From NCBI GenBank assembly GCA_913031095.1, contig CAJWGH010000049.1:1-7358 (forward strand): a stretch of DNA of 7,358 nucleotides. Reading direction: 5' to 3'. Each line of letters opens with the position of its first letter. Position 1 is the first letter of the stretch. A model generated the notes under the pieces. That model did no database searches, was not told the DNA's origin, and saw only the letters and a program-made list of their open reading frames with translations. The DNA is from an uncultured Chloroflexota bacterium (GTDB lineage: Bacteria > Chloroflexota > Dehalococcoidia > UBA3495). Below, in pieces: positions 1 to 6,042 of this stretch. A program made the position numbers and the translations under genes.

Positions 1-310
<310 letters not shown>

Positions 311-340
311 GAACTTTACCTAGCTTCCTTCCACTATTCA

Positions 341-376
341 GTTGTTAACGTACAACAAGCCTTCTCGAAAGAGGGC
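341..376 (-). other. Structured 16S leader: two small hairpins, possible boxA core
   Basis: In the transcribed strand, 376-359 can pair as GCC-CUC, a UUUC loop, GAG, a two-A bulge, then GGC, so a hairpin would sit right at the predicted RNA 5' end. A second hairpin at 356-341 pairs GUUGU with ACAAC around a 6-nt loop. CTCTTT (373-368), within the first hairpin, resembles the core of the boxA antitermination element (TGCTCTTTAACA), but the flanking bases match poorly. Role in processing or antitermination is inferred only. Confidence 0.35.
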
Positions 377-382
377 TAAGCG

Positions 383-411
383 AGTATATTCCTGTGCCTA
401 ACAGGTGTCAA
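383..411 (-). promoter_or_regulatory. Promoter of the 16S rRNA gene
   Basis: Read on the minus strand, a perfect -35 box TTGACA (411-406) is followed by a 17-bp spacer and a -10 box TATACT (388-383), which is five of six to consensus. Transcription would start near 376, leaving a leader of only about 65 nt before the mature 16S 5' end. The match and the position directly upstream of an rRNA gene make this a strong sigma70-type call. An A8 tract (457-450 on this strand) lies too far upstream to be a standard UP element. Confidence 0.85.
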
Positions 412-462
412 GAGCGATTTGGCCTTTTCAGGCACGAGTTCCAGAATTCTTTTTTTTGGGTC

Positions 463-468
463 TATAAT
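463..468 (+). promoter_or_regulatory. Candidate -10 box for the thiL operon
   Basis: A perfect TATAAT lies 71 bp upstream of the thiL start codon, in the divergent region with the rRNA promoter. No good -35 box is found at 16-18 bp: the best candidate, TTCCAG at 439-444, matches only in its first two bases. A T8 run at 450-457 lies just upstream of the -10. Plausible by position, weak by motif. Confidence 0.4.
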
Positions 469-539
469 CCAATGGTTAGGCTAACTCTTGTCGGGCTACG
501 CGGTTCCATAATTCTAAAAGCTGATTCTTTGGTCTAATC

Positions 540-1559
540 ATGCAGATAAATGAACTAGGTGAGTTTGGCGTTATCGACATCCTGAAACGGATGGTCGTTG
601 ACCAACGAGCCGATTGCGGAAACGCCCCGAATTTCTCTTTCAATCTCACTGTGGACAACGGAGATGACACTGCGGCCTGGAGCGCCGGACGAGGGCAAAC
701 GCTTTTCACCACCGACACTATGGTCGACGGGGTGCACTTCACCCGCGAGACCATCCAGTGGCACGATCTCGGTTGGAAATCCCTGGCCAGCAATATCAGT
801 GATGTGGCTTCCATGGGTGGACTGCCCGCCTATGCTCTCATCACCTTAGGCCTTCCTTCCGACACCGAGGTCTCAGACCTAGAAAGCCTCTACGAAGGTA
901 TGGTCGAGATAAGTAATGAGTACAACATGGCTATTGTCGGTGGCGATATGGTTCTATCTCCGGTGGCATTCATCACTGTGGCGCTAACAGGCGTGATGCA
1001 AGGCCAACCGATGGTCCGCTCTGGGGCTTTGCCAGGGGACCTAGTGGCAGTCACCGGCCACCTTGGAAATTCAGGTGGCGGCCTTAAATTGATGCTAGAA
1101 GGAAATGGCGCAGCTTCGAAGGACGCTCAGTTCTTGCGTGAAAGCCATCGCCGCCCTTGGCCTGCCGTGGCTGTGGGTCAGTCTTTAGTGGGTTCTGAGG
1201 TCACAACGGCAATGGACGTGAGCGATGGGCTTATGGATGATCTGTCCAAATTGTGCCATGCCAGCGGCGTCTCGGGGAAGATATTTGTGGACCAACTACC
1301 CATCCATCCGTCTTTGAGAGCTCAATTTCCTGACGACTCCGTAGGCCTGGCCCTTGGCGGCGGTGAGGATTACGTCCTACTGTTTACAGGGTGTCCGTCC
1401 AAGGTAAACAGCCTAATTTCCACACTCCCCGGAGGCGCCGCTGTAGTCGGGGAGATAACTAGAGGTGAGCCGGGCAAGGTCGCGGTGCTAGATGCCAATG
1501 GTCAAGAGATCTCCTCCGCCTATAGAGGCTGGGATCACTTCGGTTTATCCAAAGAGTAA
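540..1559 (+). CDS. thiL: Thiamine-monophosphate kinase
   Basis: ThiL phosphorylates thiamine monophosphate with ATP to give thiamine diphosphate, the last step of cofactor synthesis, in the cytoplasm. The 339-aa product has the usual family length and motifs in order: N-terminal LGEFGVID (6-13), the metal-binding GDD (41-43), TTDTMVDGVHF (57-67), the KSLASNISDVASMGG block (80-94), VGGD (133-136), MDVSDGL..DL (225-235) and GGGEDYVLLFT near 273-283. It belongs to the PurM/AIR-synthase-like ATP-binding fold. The start is fixed because a TGA lies six codons upstream in frame and the ATG is the only good initiator after it. No Shine-Dalgarno sequence is visible before it, so the mRNA may be poorly led or leaderless-like. 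tsaE begins 3 bp after the stop, which suggests co-transcription. Confidence 0.96.
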   Translation: MQINELGEFGVIDILKRMVVDQRADCGNAPNFSFNLTVDNGDDTAAWSAGRGQTLFTTDTMVDGVHFTRETIQWHDLGWKSLASNISDVASMGGLPAYALITLGLPSDTEVSDLESLYEGMVEISNEYNMAIVGGDMVLSPVAFITVALTGVMQGQPMVRSGALPGDLVAVTGHLGNSGGGLKLMLEGNGAASKDAQFLRESHRRPWPAVAVGQSLVGSEVTTAMDVSDGLMDDLSKLCHASGVSGKIFVDQLPIHPSLRAQFPDDSVGLALGGGEDYVLLFTGCPSKVNSLISTLPGGAAVVGEITRGEPGKVAVLDANGQEISSAYRGWDHFGLSKE

Positions 1560-1562
1560 GGA

Positions 1563-2057
1563 ATGACCCACTCCCTATACATCAAATCTCCTAATGCCGA
1601 ATTTACTCAAGAGTTAGGGAAGGCAATAGGTGAGATTGCTTCGGCCGGAGACGTGATTCTGCTTACCGGCGAGTTGGGGTCCGGGAAGACGTGTCTTACC
1701 CAGGGAATAGCCCTCGGTTTAGGAGTGGAAGGTTATGTCCGGAGCCCGACATTCGTTTTGATGACTCGGCATCACGGTCGGTTGACCCTGCACCATGTAG
1801 ACCTCTACCGTATGGGAAGCTCAGCCGAAGCCTGGGACCTGGGTCTGGACGAGCAGCTTTTCGGTGAAGGGATCTGCGTCATAGAGTGGGCCGACCGGGC
1901 GGTCGATATATTTCCGGAGGACTGTCTTTGGATCGATTTGGACTACGGGTCTGACTCTGATATTCGCCAGATCACGATCGAGCCCGGCGTCGCTGCAGAA
2001 AAGTCAAGGTTTCAGTCGTTGCTACGTTTGCTGGCGGAAAATGGACCCTTTATATAA
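1563..2057 (+). CDS. tsaE: tRNA t6A biosynthesis ATPase TsaE
   Basis: TsaE is the ATPase that works with TsaB and TsaD to place threonylcarbamoyl on A37 of ANN-decoding tRNAs (t6A). The 164-aa protein has the Walker A motif GELGSGKT (36-43), the family signature RSPTFVL (60-66), HHVDLYR (77-83) and VIEWADR (106-112), all typical of the YjeE/TsaE family and in the right order. Length is typical. The start codon lies 3 bp after thiL, and a short AAGGA abuts it, with weaker AGAG further back, so translational coupling with thiL is likely. The next gene is its partner tsaB, a common pairing in bacteria. tsaD and tsaC are not in this window. Confidence 0.95.
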   Translation: MTHSLYIKSPNAEFTQELGKAIGEIASAGDVILLTGELGSGKTCLTQGIALGLGVEGYVRSPTFVLMTRHHGRLTLHHVDLYRMGSSAEAWDLGLDEQLFGEGICVIEWADRAVDIFPEDCLWIDLDYGSDSDIRQITIEPGVAAEKSRFQSLLRLLAENGPFI

Positions 2058-2066
2058 ATTGTACTG

Positions 2067-2792
2067 ATGATTCTGGCACTGGATACATCCACTCGTTACG
2101 CCGGCGTTGCTCTAACCAAAGAGGACCAGGTCGTTGCGTCCCACACCTGGCATTCCCTCTACAACCACACTTCGGAGCTCATGCCATCCGTTGTGAACAT
2201 TCTGGAGCACGTCGGTGTGACCGTAGGCGAACTTGGTGGTGTAGCCGTAGCGCTTGGGCCCGGCGGGTTCAGCGCCCTTCGGGTCGGAATCAGCGCCGCC
2301 AAAGGCCTGGCTCTGGTCGCTAAGAAGCCCATATTCGGCGTAGGGACCCTTGAGTTGGAAGCTTTTCCCTATTTGGATTCCGGAGTGTATGTATGCGCGT
2401 TGTTGGAAGCAGGCAGGGAAGAATGCGCTACCGCGTTGTTCGACGCAAACGGCATCAGGGTCAGAGAGGACAGAGTTTGTACCGCTGACGAACTCATTTT
2501 GGAAGTAAAAGAGAAAGTAGAAAGCTCCGCCATTTTCTGCGGCGAGGGGGTTGCACCTTGGCGCAAGCAGATAGCCGCGGAGTTGGGCGCAAAAATGCAG
2601 ATTGTCCGGTCGACTCCGGCGACCAGGGTTTGGGCACTGGCTGAGATAGGGCGACAGCGGCTGGCCGCGGGCAAGATGGATGACCTAACGACTCTTCAAC
2701 CCGAATATTTGAGGATGCCCAGCATAGGTTTGCCAAAGCAACGGGGCCGAGTTCCTCAACGAGGCAGATCCGTGCGGGAATCGGCGAGGTAG
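2067..2792 (+). CDS. tsaB: tRNA t6A biosynthesis protein TsaB
   Basis: TsaB is an ASKHA-fold pseudo-enzyme that dimerises with TsaD, the catalytic subunit for t6A37 modification of tRNA. The 241-aa product shows the N-terminal ILALDTST (2-9), NHTSELMP (33-40), the hallmark GPGGFSALRVGISAAKGLA (64-82) and a C-terminal PEYLR (212-216). After that motif comes an arginine/lysine-rich tail of 25 residues (seven basic), a little longer than I expect for the family. The start is 9 bp after tsaE, with no recognisable Shine-Dalgarno sequence, so coupling to tsaE translation is likely. The rimI acetyltransferase gene that often follows tsaB is absent, and an oxidoreductase gene begins 2 bp downstream instead. 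Confidence 0.94.
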   Translation: MILALDTSTRYAGVALTKEDQVVASHTWHSLYNHTSELMPSVVNILEHVGVTVGELGGVAVALGPGGFSALRVGISAAKGLALVAKKPIFGVGTLELEAFPYLDSGVYVCALLEAGREECATALFDANGIRVREDRVCTADELILEVKEKVESSAIFCGEGVAPWRKQIAAELGAKMQIVRSTPATRVWALAEIGRQRLAAGKMDDLTTLQPEYLRMPSIGLPKQRGRVPQRGRSVRESAR

Positions 2793-2794
2793 AG

Positions 2795-3943
2795 ATGTCG
2801 GATTTCACTGCTTTGATCATCGGCTGTGGGATCATGGGCACTGCCAGCGCCAAATTGTGCCTTGAGGACTCGAACTTTAAGGATATCGTTGTCGCCGATC
2901 GGAACATACAACGGGCCGAGCATTTGGCTGAGAGTTTGGGCAGCTCAGTGACCGCGCTCGAAGTGGATTGTTTCCAAGAAGACCAAGTCACCCGTTCCTT
3001 GTCTGGGATCGCAGTCGTATTGAATACCACCGGCCCCTTTGGCAGGGACACGATGTCATTTATGCGCACGGTTATAGAGGCAGGGGTGCCTTACGCTGAT
3101 ATCAATGATGATGTGGAGACCCTTCAGAGTGTATTTGAATCCGAATACCTGGACTCTTTGGCCAAGCACAGAGGAGTTGGCGTGCTGCCGGGTTTGGGCG
3201 CTAGCCCTGGTCAGACCAACGTGTTGTCTAGGCACCTGGCTGGCCGGATGGACATTGTTGAAGAGGTCCGATTCTTCATGGTGAATGACGCTAGCGACAG
3301 CAGCGAGTCGGTCTGGCGGCACCGGCTGGCTCTCTTCGGTCAGTCCGTTCTATTATACGACTGCGGACGGTGGACCCAGACTCCGGGCATGTCCGAATTC
3401 CAAGACATTGAATTTCCGTCCCCTTGGGCGAGCATTCGTTGTTACACTGTGGGGCTGGAAACCGTAACGATACCGACCTCGTTCCCCAGCCTGAGGCACG
3501 CATCGGTATGGCATGGGTTTTCCGATCCGACAACGACGGAGACGCTCAAAGGCTTGATTGACTCTGGGTTCTCGGCTGAAGATCCGGTCATCGTGGACGG
3601 TGTACCTGTCTCCCCTGTGGGAATGGCGGCGGCGATGTTAGCAGGGTCGCCGCCCAAAGGCAGTGGTGGCGTCGTTGATAGACTGCCACGGCAGGTTCGC
3701 GTAAAAGGGATAAAGGATGGCCGTCCCGCGGAACTGACCATGACCTATTCGTTTCCACCAGGAGATAATGCCATGGCCACCGCTTCTTGTTTGGTGGTCG
3801 GAGCAGGTCTTTTGGTTAACCGTGAGCTGCCAGGTCCCGGCGTATTTCCACCAGAGGCAATGGATCCGGCTCCGTTTATGTGGGACATGGAGTCCAGGGG
3901 TGTCCATTTCAAGCTGGAGGACTCTGCCAGCACCCGTACCTAA
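2795..3943 (+). CDS. Saccharopine dehydrogenase-like NAD(P)-dependent oxidoreductase
   Basis: The 382-aa protein opens with a Rossmann fold: LIIGCGIMG (7-15) gives the GxGxxG dinucleotide loop, and VVADRN (32-37) ends strand 2 with an acidic residue (D35) that often marks NAD preference. Family-typical segments follow: VVLNTTGPFG (74-83), AGVPYADIND (96-105) and GLGASPGQTN (133-142). These match the saccharopine dehydrogenase NADP-binding family (LYS9-like), which includes lysine-pathway enzymes, carboxynorspermidine synthases and many uncharacterised reductases. The substrate cannot be told from sequence. No membrane segment or signal peptide is seen. A GAGG (2787-2790) lies four bases before the ATG, and the gene begins 2 bp after tsaB, so it is very probably in the thiL-tsaE-tsaB operon. 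Family call is firm, enzyme activity unknown. Confidence 0.85.
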   Translation: MSDFTALIIGCGIMGTASAKLCLEDSNFKDIVVADRNIQRAEHLAESLGSSVTALEVDCFQEDQVTRSLSGIAVVLNTTGPFGRDTMSFMRTVIEAGVPYADINDDVETLQSVFESEYLDSLAKHRGVGVLPGLGASPGQTNVLSRHLAGRMDIVEEVRFFMVNDASDSSESVWRHRLALFGQSVLLYDCGRWTQTPGMSEFQDIEFPSPWASIRCYTVGLETVTIPTSFPSLRHASVWHGFSDPTTTETLKGLIDSGFSAEDPVIVDGVPVSPVGMAAAMLAGSPPKGSGGVVDRLPRQVRVKGIKDGRPAELTMTYSFPPGDNAMATASCLVVGAGLLVNRELPGPGVFPPEAMDPAPFMWDMESRGVHFKLEDSASTRT

Positions 3944-3979
3944 AAGACATTCAATCACTGGAAAGAGACAAAGCTAATC

Positions 3980-3993
3980 GGAACGGAAGTTCC
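3980..3993 (+). other. Small hairpin with GGAA loop just upstream of the ndk ribosome binding site
   Basis: GGAAC (3980-3984) and GTTCC (3989-3993) pair perfectly around GGAA, a GNRA-type tetraloop. The hairpin ends two bases before the GGAGG of ndk at 3996-4000. It has no U-tract, so it is not a terminator. It could be an mRNA-stabilising or processing element, or chance. Confidence 0.3.
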
Positions 3994-3995
3994 TG

Positions 3996-4007
3996 GGAGG
4001 AAAAGGA
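3996..4007 (+). promoter_or_regulatory. Ribosome binding site of ndk
   Basis: A purine block with GGAGG (3996-4000) and AAGGA (4003-4007) precedes the ndk ATG at 4011. It is the strongest Shine-Dalgarno sequence in this gene cluster, compared with none before thiL and tsaB, and suggests ndk is translated independently and strongly. Confidence 0.75.
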
Positions 4008-4010
4008 TAT

Positions 4011-4460
4011 ATGGAGCGAACTTTGGTGCTGGTGAAACCCGATGGGGTACAACGCGGATTGATAGGAGAGGTCATTAACCGCCTGGAACATCGGGGCCTA
4101 AAGTTGGTCGGCATGAAGTTGATGGAAGTGGATGACGCCTTGGCTCGGCAACACTACGGCGAGCATGTAGATCGGCCTTTCTTCGGGGGGTTGGTAGAAT
4201 TCATCACCTCCGCTCCGGTGGTCGCCATGGCCTGGGAGGCGGACAACGCGGTTGAAGCTGTCAGAAACACAATGGGACAGACCAATCCCACGTCTTCGCC
4301 ACCCGGCACCATCCGGGGAGACTTGGGCCTCGATATCGGCCGGAACCTCGTGCACGGATCAGATAGCCCGGAGTCGGCACAACGGGAATTGTCGTTGTTC
4401 TTTAGCGACGGCGAGCTGCTGGACTATACACGCTCGAACGATCCCTGGATCAAAGAGTAA
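4011..4460 (+). CDS. ndk: Nucleoside diphosphate kinase
   Basis: Ndk moves the gamma-phosphate of ATP to other (deoxy)nucleoside diphosphates through a phosphohistidine intermediate, keeping NTP pools balanced. The 149-aa protein is full length and starts with MERTLVLVKPDGVQRG, which carries the conserved phosphate-contacting lysine K9. The catalytic histidine is H115 in NLVHGSDS (112-119), preceded by PPGTIRGDLGLDIG (97-110). The C-terminal DYTRSNDPWIKE resembles the end of other bacterial Ndk proteins. The gene lies 67 bp after the saccharopine dehydrogenase-like gene, so it may be the last operon member or have its own promoter, though I see no clear one in the gap. It is convergent with rsfS, and no convincing terminator is visible between them. 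Confidence 0.97.
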   Translation: MERTLVLVKPDGVQRGLIGEVINRLEHRGLKLVGMKLMEVDDALARQHYGEHVDRPFFGGLVEFITSAPVVAMAWEADNAVEAVRNTMGQTNPTSSPPGTIRGDLGLDIGRNLVHGSDSPESAQRELSLFFSDGELLDYTRSNDPWIKE

Positions 4461-4598
4461 GGCCGGGGGCAGAGTGTCGTTCCAGGTTGAGGTTTATACA
4501 CCCAAAAGGGTGGGTTGAAAACACACATCTCCGCACGGTGTGGCGCTCCTGCTTAGGCACGGGTGCTTGACCCACTATATCTCAAAACCGGTTGGGCG

Positions 4599-4958
4599 CT
4601 ACAGAATTCTGACCACCTGTGGCGCCCGGGCCCAGAGACGTTCTAGGCCGAAAAACTCGCGCTCGTCTGGGTCGAATATGTGGACAATCACATCACTGCA
4701 ATCCATGAGCACCCAGCCAGAATTAGCGCTGCCTTCCCGCCTGTGTATGGAAAGGTTTGACTCTTTGAGAGTGGTGAGGATGTCGTCTTCCAGGGCTCGG
4801 ATCAAGCGGGAGGAGTCTGCGGACATAATCACGAAGTAGTCGGTGAATGAGGCCAGATCTCTCAAGTCCAACATTACGATGTCGGACGCAAGCTTCTCCG
4901 AGGCCACTTCGACAATCAATTGCGCGACTTCCGAAGGATCCAATTTCTGGGTTGTCAG
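4599..4958 (-). CDS. rsfS: Ribosomal silencing factor RsfS (Iojap/YbeB family)
   Basis: RsfS binds uL14 on the 50S subunit and blocks joining with the 30S subunit, lowering translation under nutrient stress. Family segments in order: ASDIVMLDLRDLASFTDYFVI (24-44), SADSSR (46-51), RREG (73-76), GWVLMD (81-86), DVIVHIFDPDEREFFGLERLW (89-109). I place the start at CTG (4958), because a perfect GGAGG (4969-4965) lies six bases before it and the resulting 119-aa protein begins where family members usually do. The frame stays open upstream to a TTG at 5003 (134 aa), but that start would lie about 9 nt from the predicted transcription start, has no ribosome binding site, and would add residues atypical of the family. 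The alternative cannot be excluded. Identity is firm and the start less so. Confidence 0.93.
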   Translation of the reverse strand: MTTQKLDPSEVAQLIVEVASEKLASDIVMLDLRDLASFTDYFVIMSADSSRLIRALEDDILTTLKESNLSIHRREGSANSGWVLMDCSDVIVHIFDPDEREFFGLERLWARAPQVVRIL

Positions 4959-4964
4959 TTCAAT

Positions 4965-4969
4965 CCTCC
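4965..4969 (-). promoter_or_regulatory. Ribosome binding site that decides the rsfS start
   Basis: GGAGG on the minus strand, six bases ahead of an in-frame CTG at 4958-4956. No ATG, GTG or TTG lies in the proper frame at a suitable distance, so this site argues for a rare CTG initiation codon. Confidence 0.6.
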
Positions 4970-5018
4970 AAATCTTGCCAAAATATCTGATTAAACAGGG
5001 CAATTTAGGACTGTTCCG

Positions 5019-5047
5019 AGTATAGGCCAGGCGTGGATTGAGGTCAA
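5019..5047 (-). promoter_or_regulatory. Promoter of rsfS
   Basis: On the minus strand, TTGACC (5047-5042), a 17-bp spacer and TATACT (5024-5019) form a near-consensus sigma70-type promoter. The -10 hexamer is the same as in the rRNA promoter of this window. Predicted start is near 5012, giving a leader of about 54 nt to the CTG start at 4958. Confidence 0.75.
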
Positions 5048-5170
5048 TGTAATGACTAGGCGGCGAAAGTCGATCTATAGCAAACGGGCATTGGGATCCT
5101 GTTAATCACGTGGCGTAAGTAGCTTGGATAAGACGGTTTAACGGCGGGTTTTCGAACCGGCGAGGAACAG

Positions 5171-5713
5171 ATGCGCATCATTCGATCTATAGGGATAGCG
5201 GCCTTTGCCGTCGTTCTGGCCCAGGCCGTGGCTTGTGGCGGCAGCAACGACGACGTCGGTAATGGTAGCTCAGCCAACCTGGTGCCTAAACGTTCCAACA
5301 TTGCTATCGAGCGGAATTCAGACCATGTGCCCGAAGGTCAGAATATTGATTACCGCACTATTCCCCCAACATCCGGTCAGCACTGGAGCCGTTGGGCGGA
5401 TTGCGGGTTCTATATTGAGAACTTGCCGGACGAGCGCATCGTCCATAATCTGGAGCACGGCAATATAGTGGTCAGCTATAACTTAGCCAACCCGGCCCAG
5501 GTAACGGAACTGCGCAACAATTTGGAAGACCTGAGCTTGTTCGAAGACTGGGGCGTTGCCCGTCCGTATGACCAAATCAGGGAAGGTCGTGTTGTGCTCA
5601 CCGCTTGGGGGCGAATGCATTCGATGACCGGCGTGAGGCCTGGAGAGATCGAAAGGTTTTTCAAAACCTTTGCAGGAGATCGTGGACCTGAGCGTGTCCC
5701 TTGCCGACCATAA
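5171..5713 (+). CDS. DUF3105 family lipoprotein
   Basis: The 180-aa protein starts with a lipoprotein signal: MRIIR, a hydrophobic core (7-19), then VAC with Cys22 as the likely lipidated residue, followed by GGS and a polar Ser/Asn/Gly linker (25-36). It should therefore be exported and membrane-anchored. The rest matches the DUF3105 family: NIDYRTIPPTSGQHW (58-72), CGFYIENLPDERIVHNLEHGNIVVSY (78-103, with H92, E95 and H96) and a VVLTAWGR segment in the last third. The conserved His/Glu cluster suggests a metal or ligand site, but no function is established to my knowledge. C78 and C178 in the exported domain could form a disulfide. GAGG (5162-5165) precedes the ATG by five bases and supports this start. 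It diverges from rsfS and is followed by 329 bp of noncoding DNA, so it is probably monocistronic. Confidence 0.85.
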   Translation: MRIIRSIGIAAFAVVLAQAVACGGSNDDVGNGSSANLVPKRSNIAIERNSDHVPEGQNIDYRTIPPTSGQHWSRWADCGFYIENLPDERIVHNLEHGNIVVSYNLANPAQVTELRNNLEDLSLFEDWGVARPYDQIREGRVVLTAWGRMHSMTGVRPGEIERFFKTFAGDRGPERVPCRP

Positions 5714-5831
5714 TCTGTTCCAACAAATGGGCGTCTTTGATGCCTGGAGCGCCCCTTTTGAATTTGCAAACGCCGAAGCTAGCCTTTGCCAATATCCCAT
5801 ACAATTTATTTCAATAGATTGGAGGGTGTGG

Positions 5832-5866
5832 CAGCCGTACCCAGAATGGGGTGCCAGGTATGGCTG
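5832..5866 (+). other. Hairpin with a 10-bp stem downstream of the lipoprotein gene
   Basis: CAGCCGTACC (5832-5841) pairs with GGTATGGCTG (5857-5866): nine Watson-Crick pairs and one G-U, with a 15-nt loop. It is about 120 bp beyond the lipoprotein stop and has no U-run after it, so it is not a standard intrinsic terminator. It could act as an mRNA 3' end stabiliser or a factor-assisted terminator. Confidence 0.45.
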
Positions 5867-5880
5867 ACCAACACTGGGAC

Positions 5881-5908
5881 TTGTACCATTCTGATATTGT
5901 GATATATT
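5881..5908 (+). promoter_or_regulatory. Candidate gltB promoter with extended -10
   Basis: TTGTAC (5881-5886), a 16-bp spacer and TATATT (5903-5908), with TGA directly before the -10 giving an extended -10 (TGn). The -35 is only three of six, the -10 five of six. Predicted start near 5915 gives a leader of roughly 130 nt before gltB. Confidence 0.5.
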
Positions 5909-5927
5909 TAACAAAATCATTTACCAG

Positions 5928-5971
5928 CCCTGTTTTTCAGGGAGGGTTGTGCTCACGCCGCGCCTAGCGGC
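5928..5971 (+). other. Two hairpins in the predicted gltB leader
   Basis: Hairpin one: CCCTG (5928-5932), a TTTTT loop, CAGGG (5938-5942). Hairpin two: GCCGC (5957-5961), a GCCTA loop, GCGGC (5967-5971), followed by a T/G-rich stretch (TGTTTGGTGTTT) that could make it a weak terminator or attenuator. Both stems are perfect five-pair stems. A regulatory role on gltB is inferred from position only. Confidence 0.4.
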
Positions 5972-6042
5972 TGTTTGGTGTTTCCCGCACCAGACGAATT
6001 GATGTCGGCGCTTGGTCATTGAGACAGAAAGGTTTTCGACTG

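Larger units (their letters stand above)
5714..6042 (+). other. Intergenic region between the DUF3105 gene and gltB
   Basis: No convincing gene is seen in these 329 bases. The left part (5714-5830) shows nothing recognisable. The middle holds a hairpin (5832-5866), the A/T-rich part (5881-5915) a promoter candidate, and the right part (5916-6042) is the probable gltB leader with two small hairpins. I see no tRNA or riboswitch that I can name. Confidence 0.6.

Noticed and set aside
2494..3069. Open frame of 191 codons on the - strand
   Set aside because: It is antisense to the end of tsaB and the Rossmann domain of the oxidoreductase, both with strong family motifs. The peptide shows no recognisable domain.
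4499..4512. CACCC-AAAA-GGGTG hairpin as a terminator for ndk
   Set aside because: The stem is only five pairs and is followed by GGGTTGAAAAC rather than a U-run, so a terminator call is not supported.
4540..4839. Open frame of 99 codons on the + strand
   Set aside because: It is the complement of rsfS, whose frame carries the clear family signature.
5141..5160. A GGGTTTTCGAACC-like stretch resembling a tRNA T-arm
   Set aside because: No acceptor stem, anticodon arm or D-arm can be built around it on either strand.
5714..5830. Continuation of the DUF3105 protein after a frameshift
   Set aside because: The protein already ends in a family-like way (FFKTFAGDRGPE), and the following frames show no motif, so the stop at 5711-5713 looks genuine.
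5860..5967. Possible 35-codon gene on the + strand upstream of gltB
   Set aside because: No proper ribosome binding site, it starts inside a hairpin arm and runs through the promoter candidate and leader hairpins, and the peptide is not recognisable.
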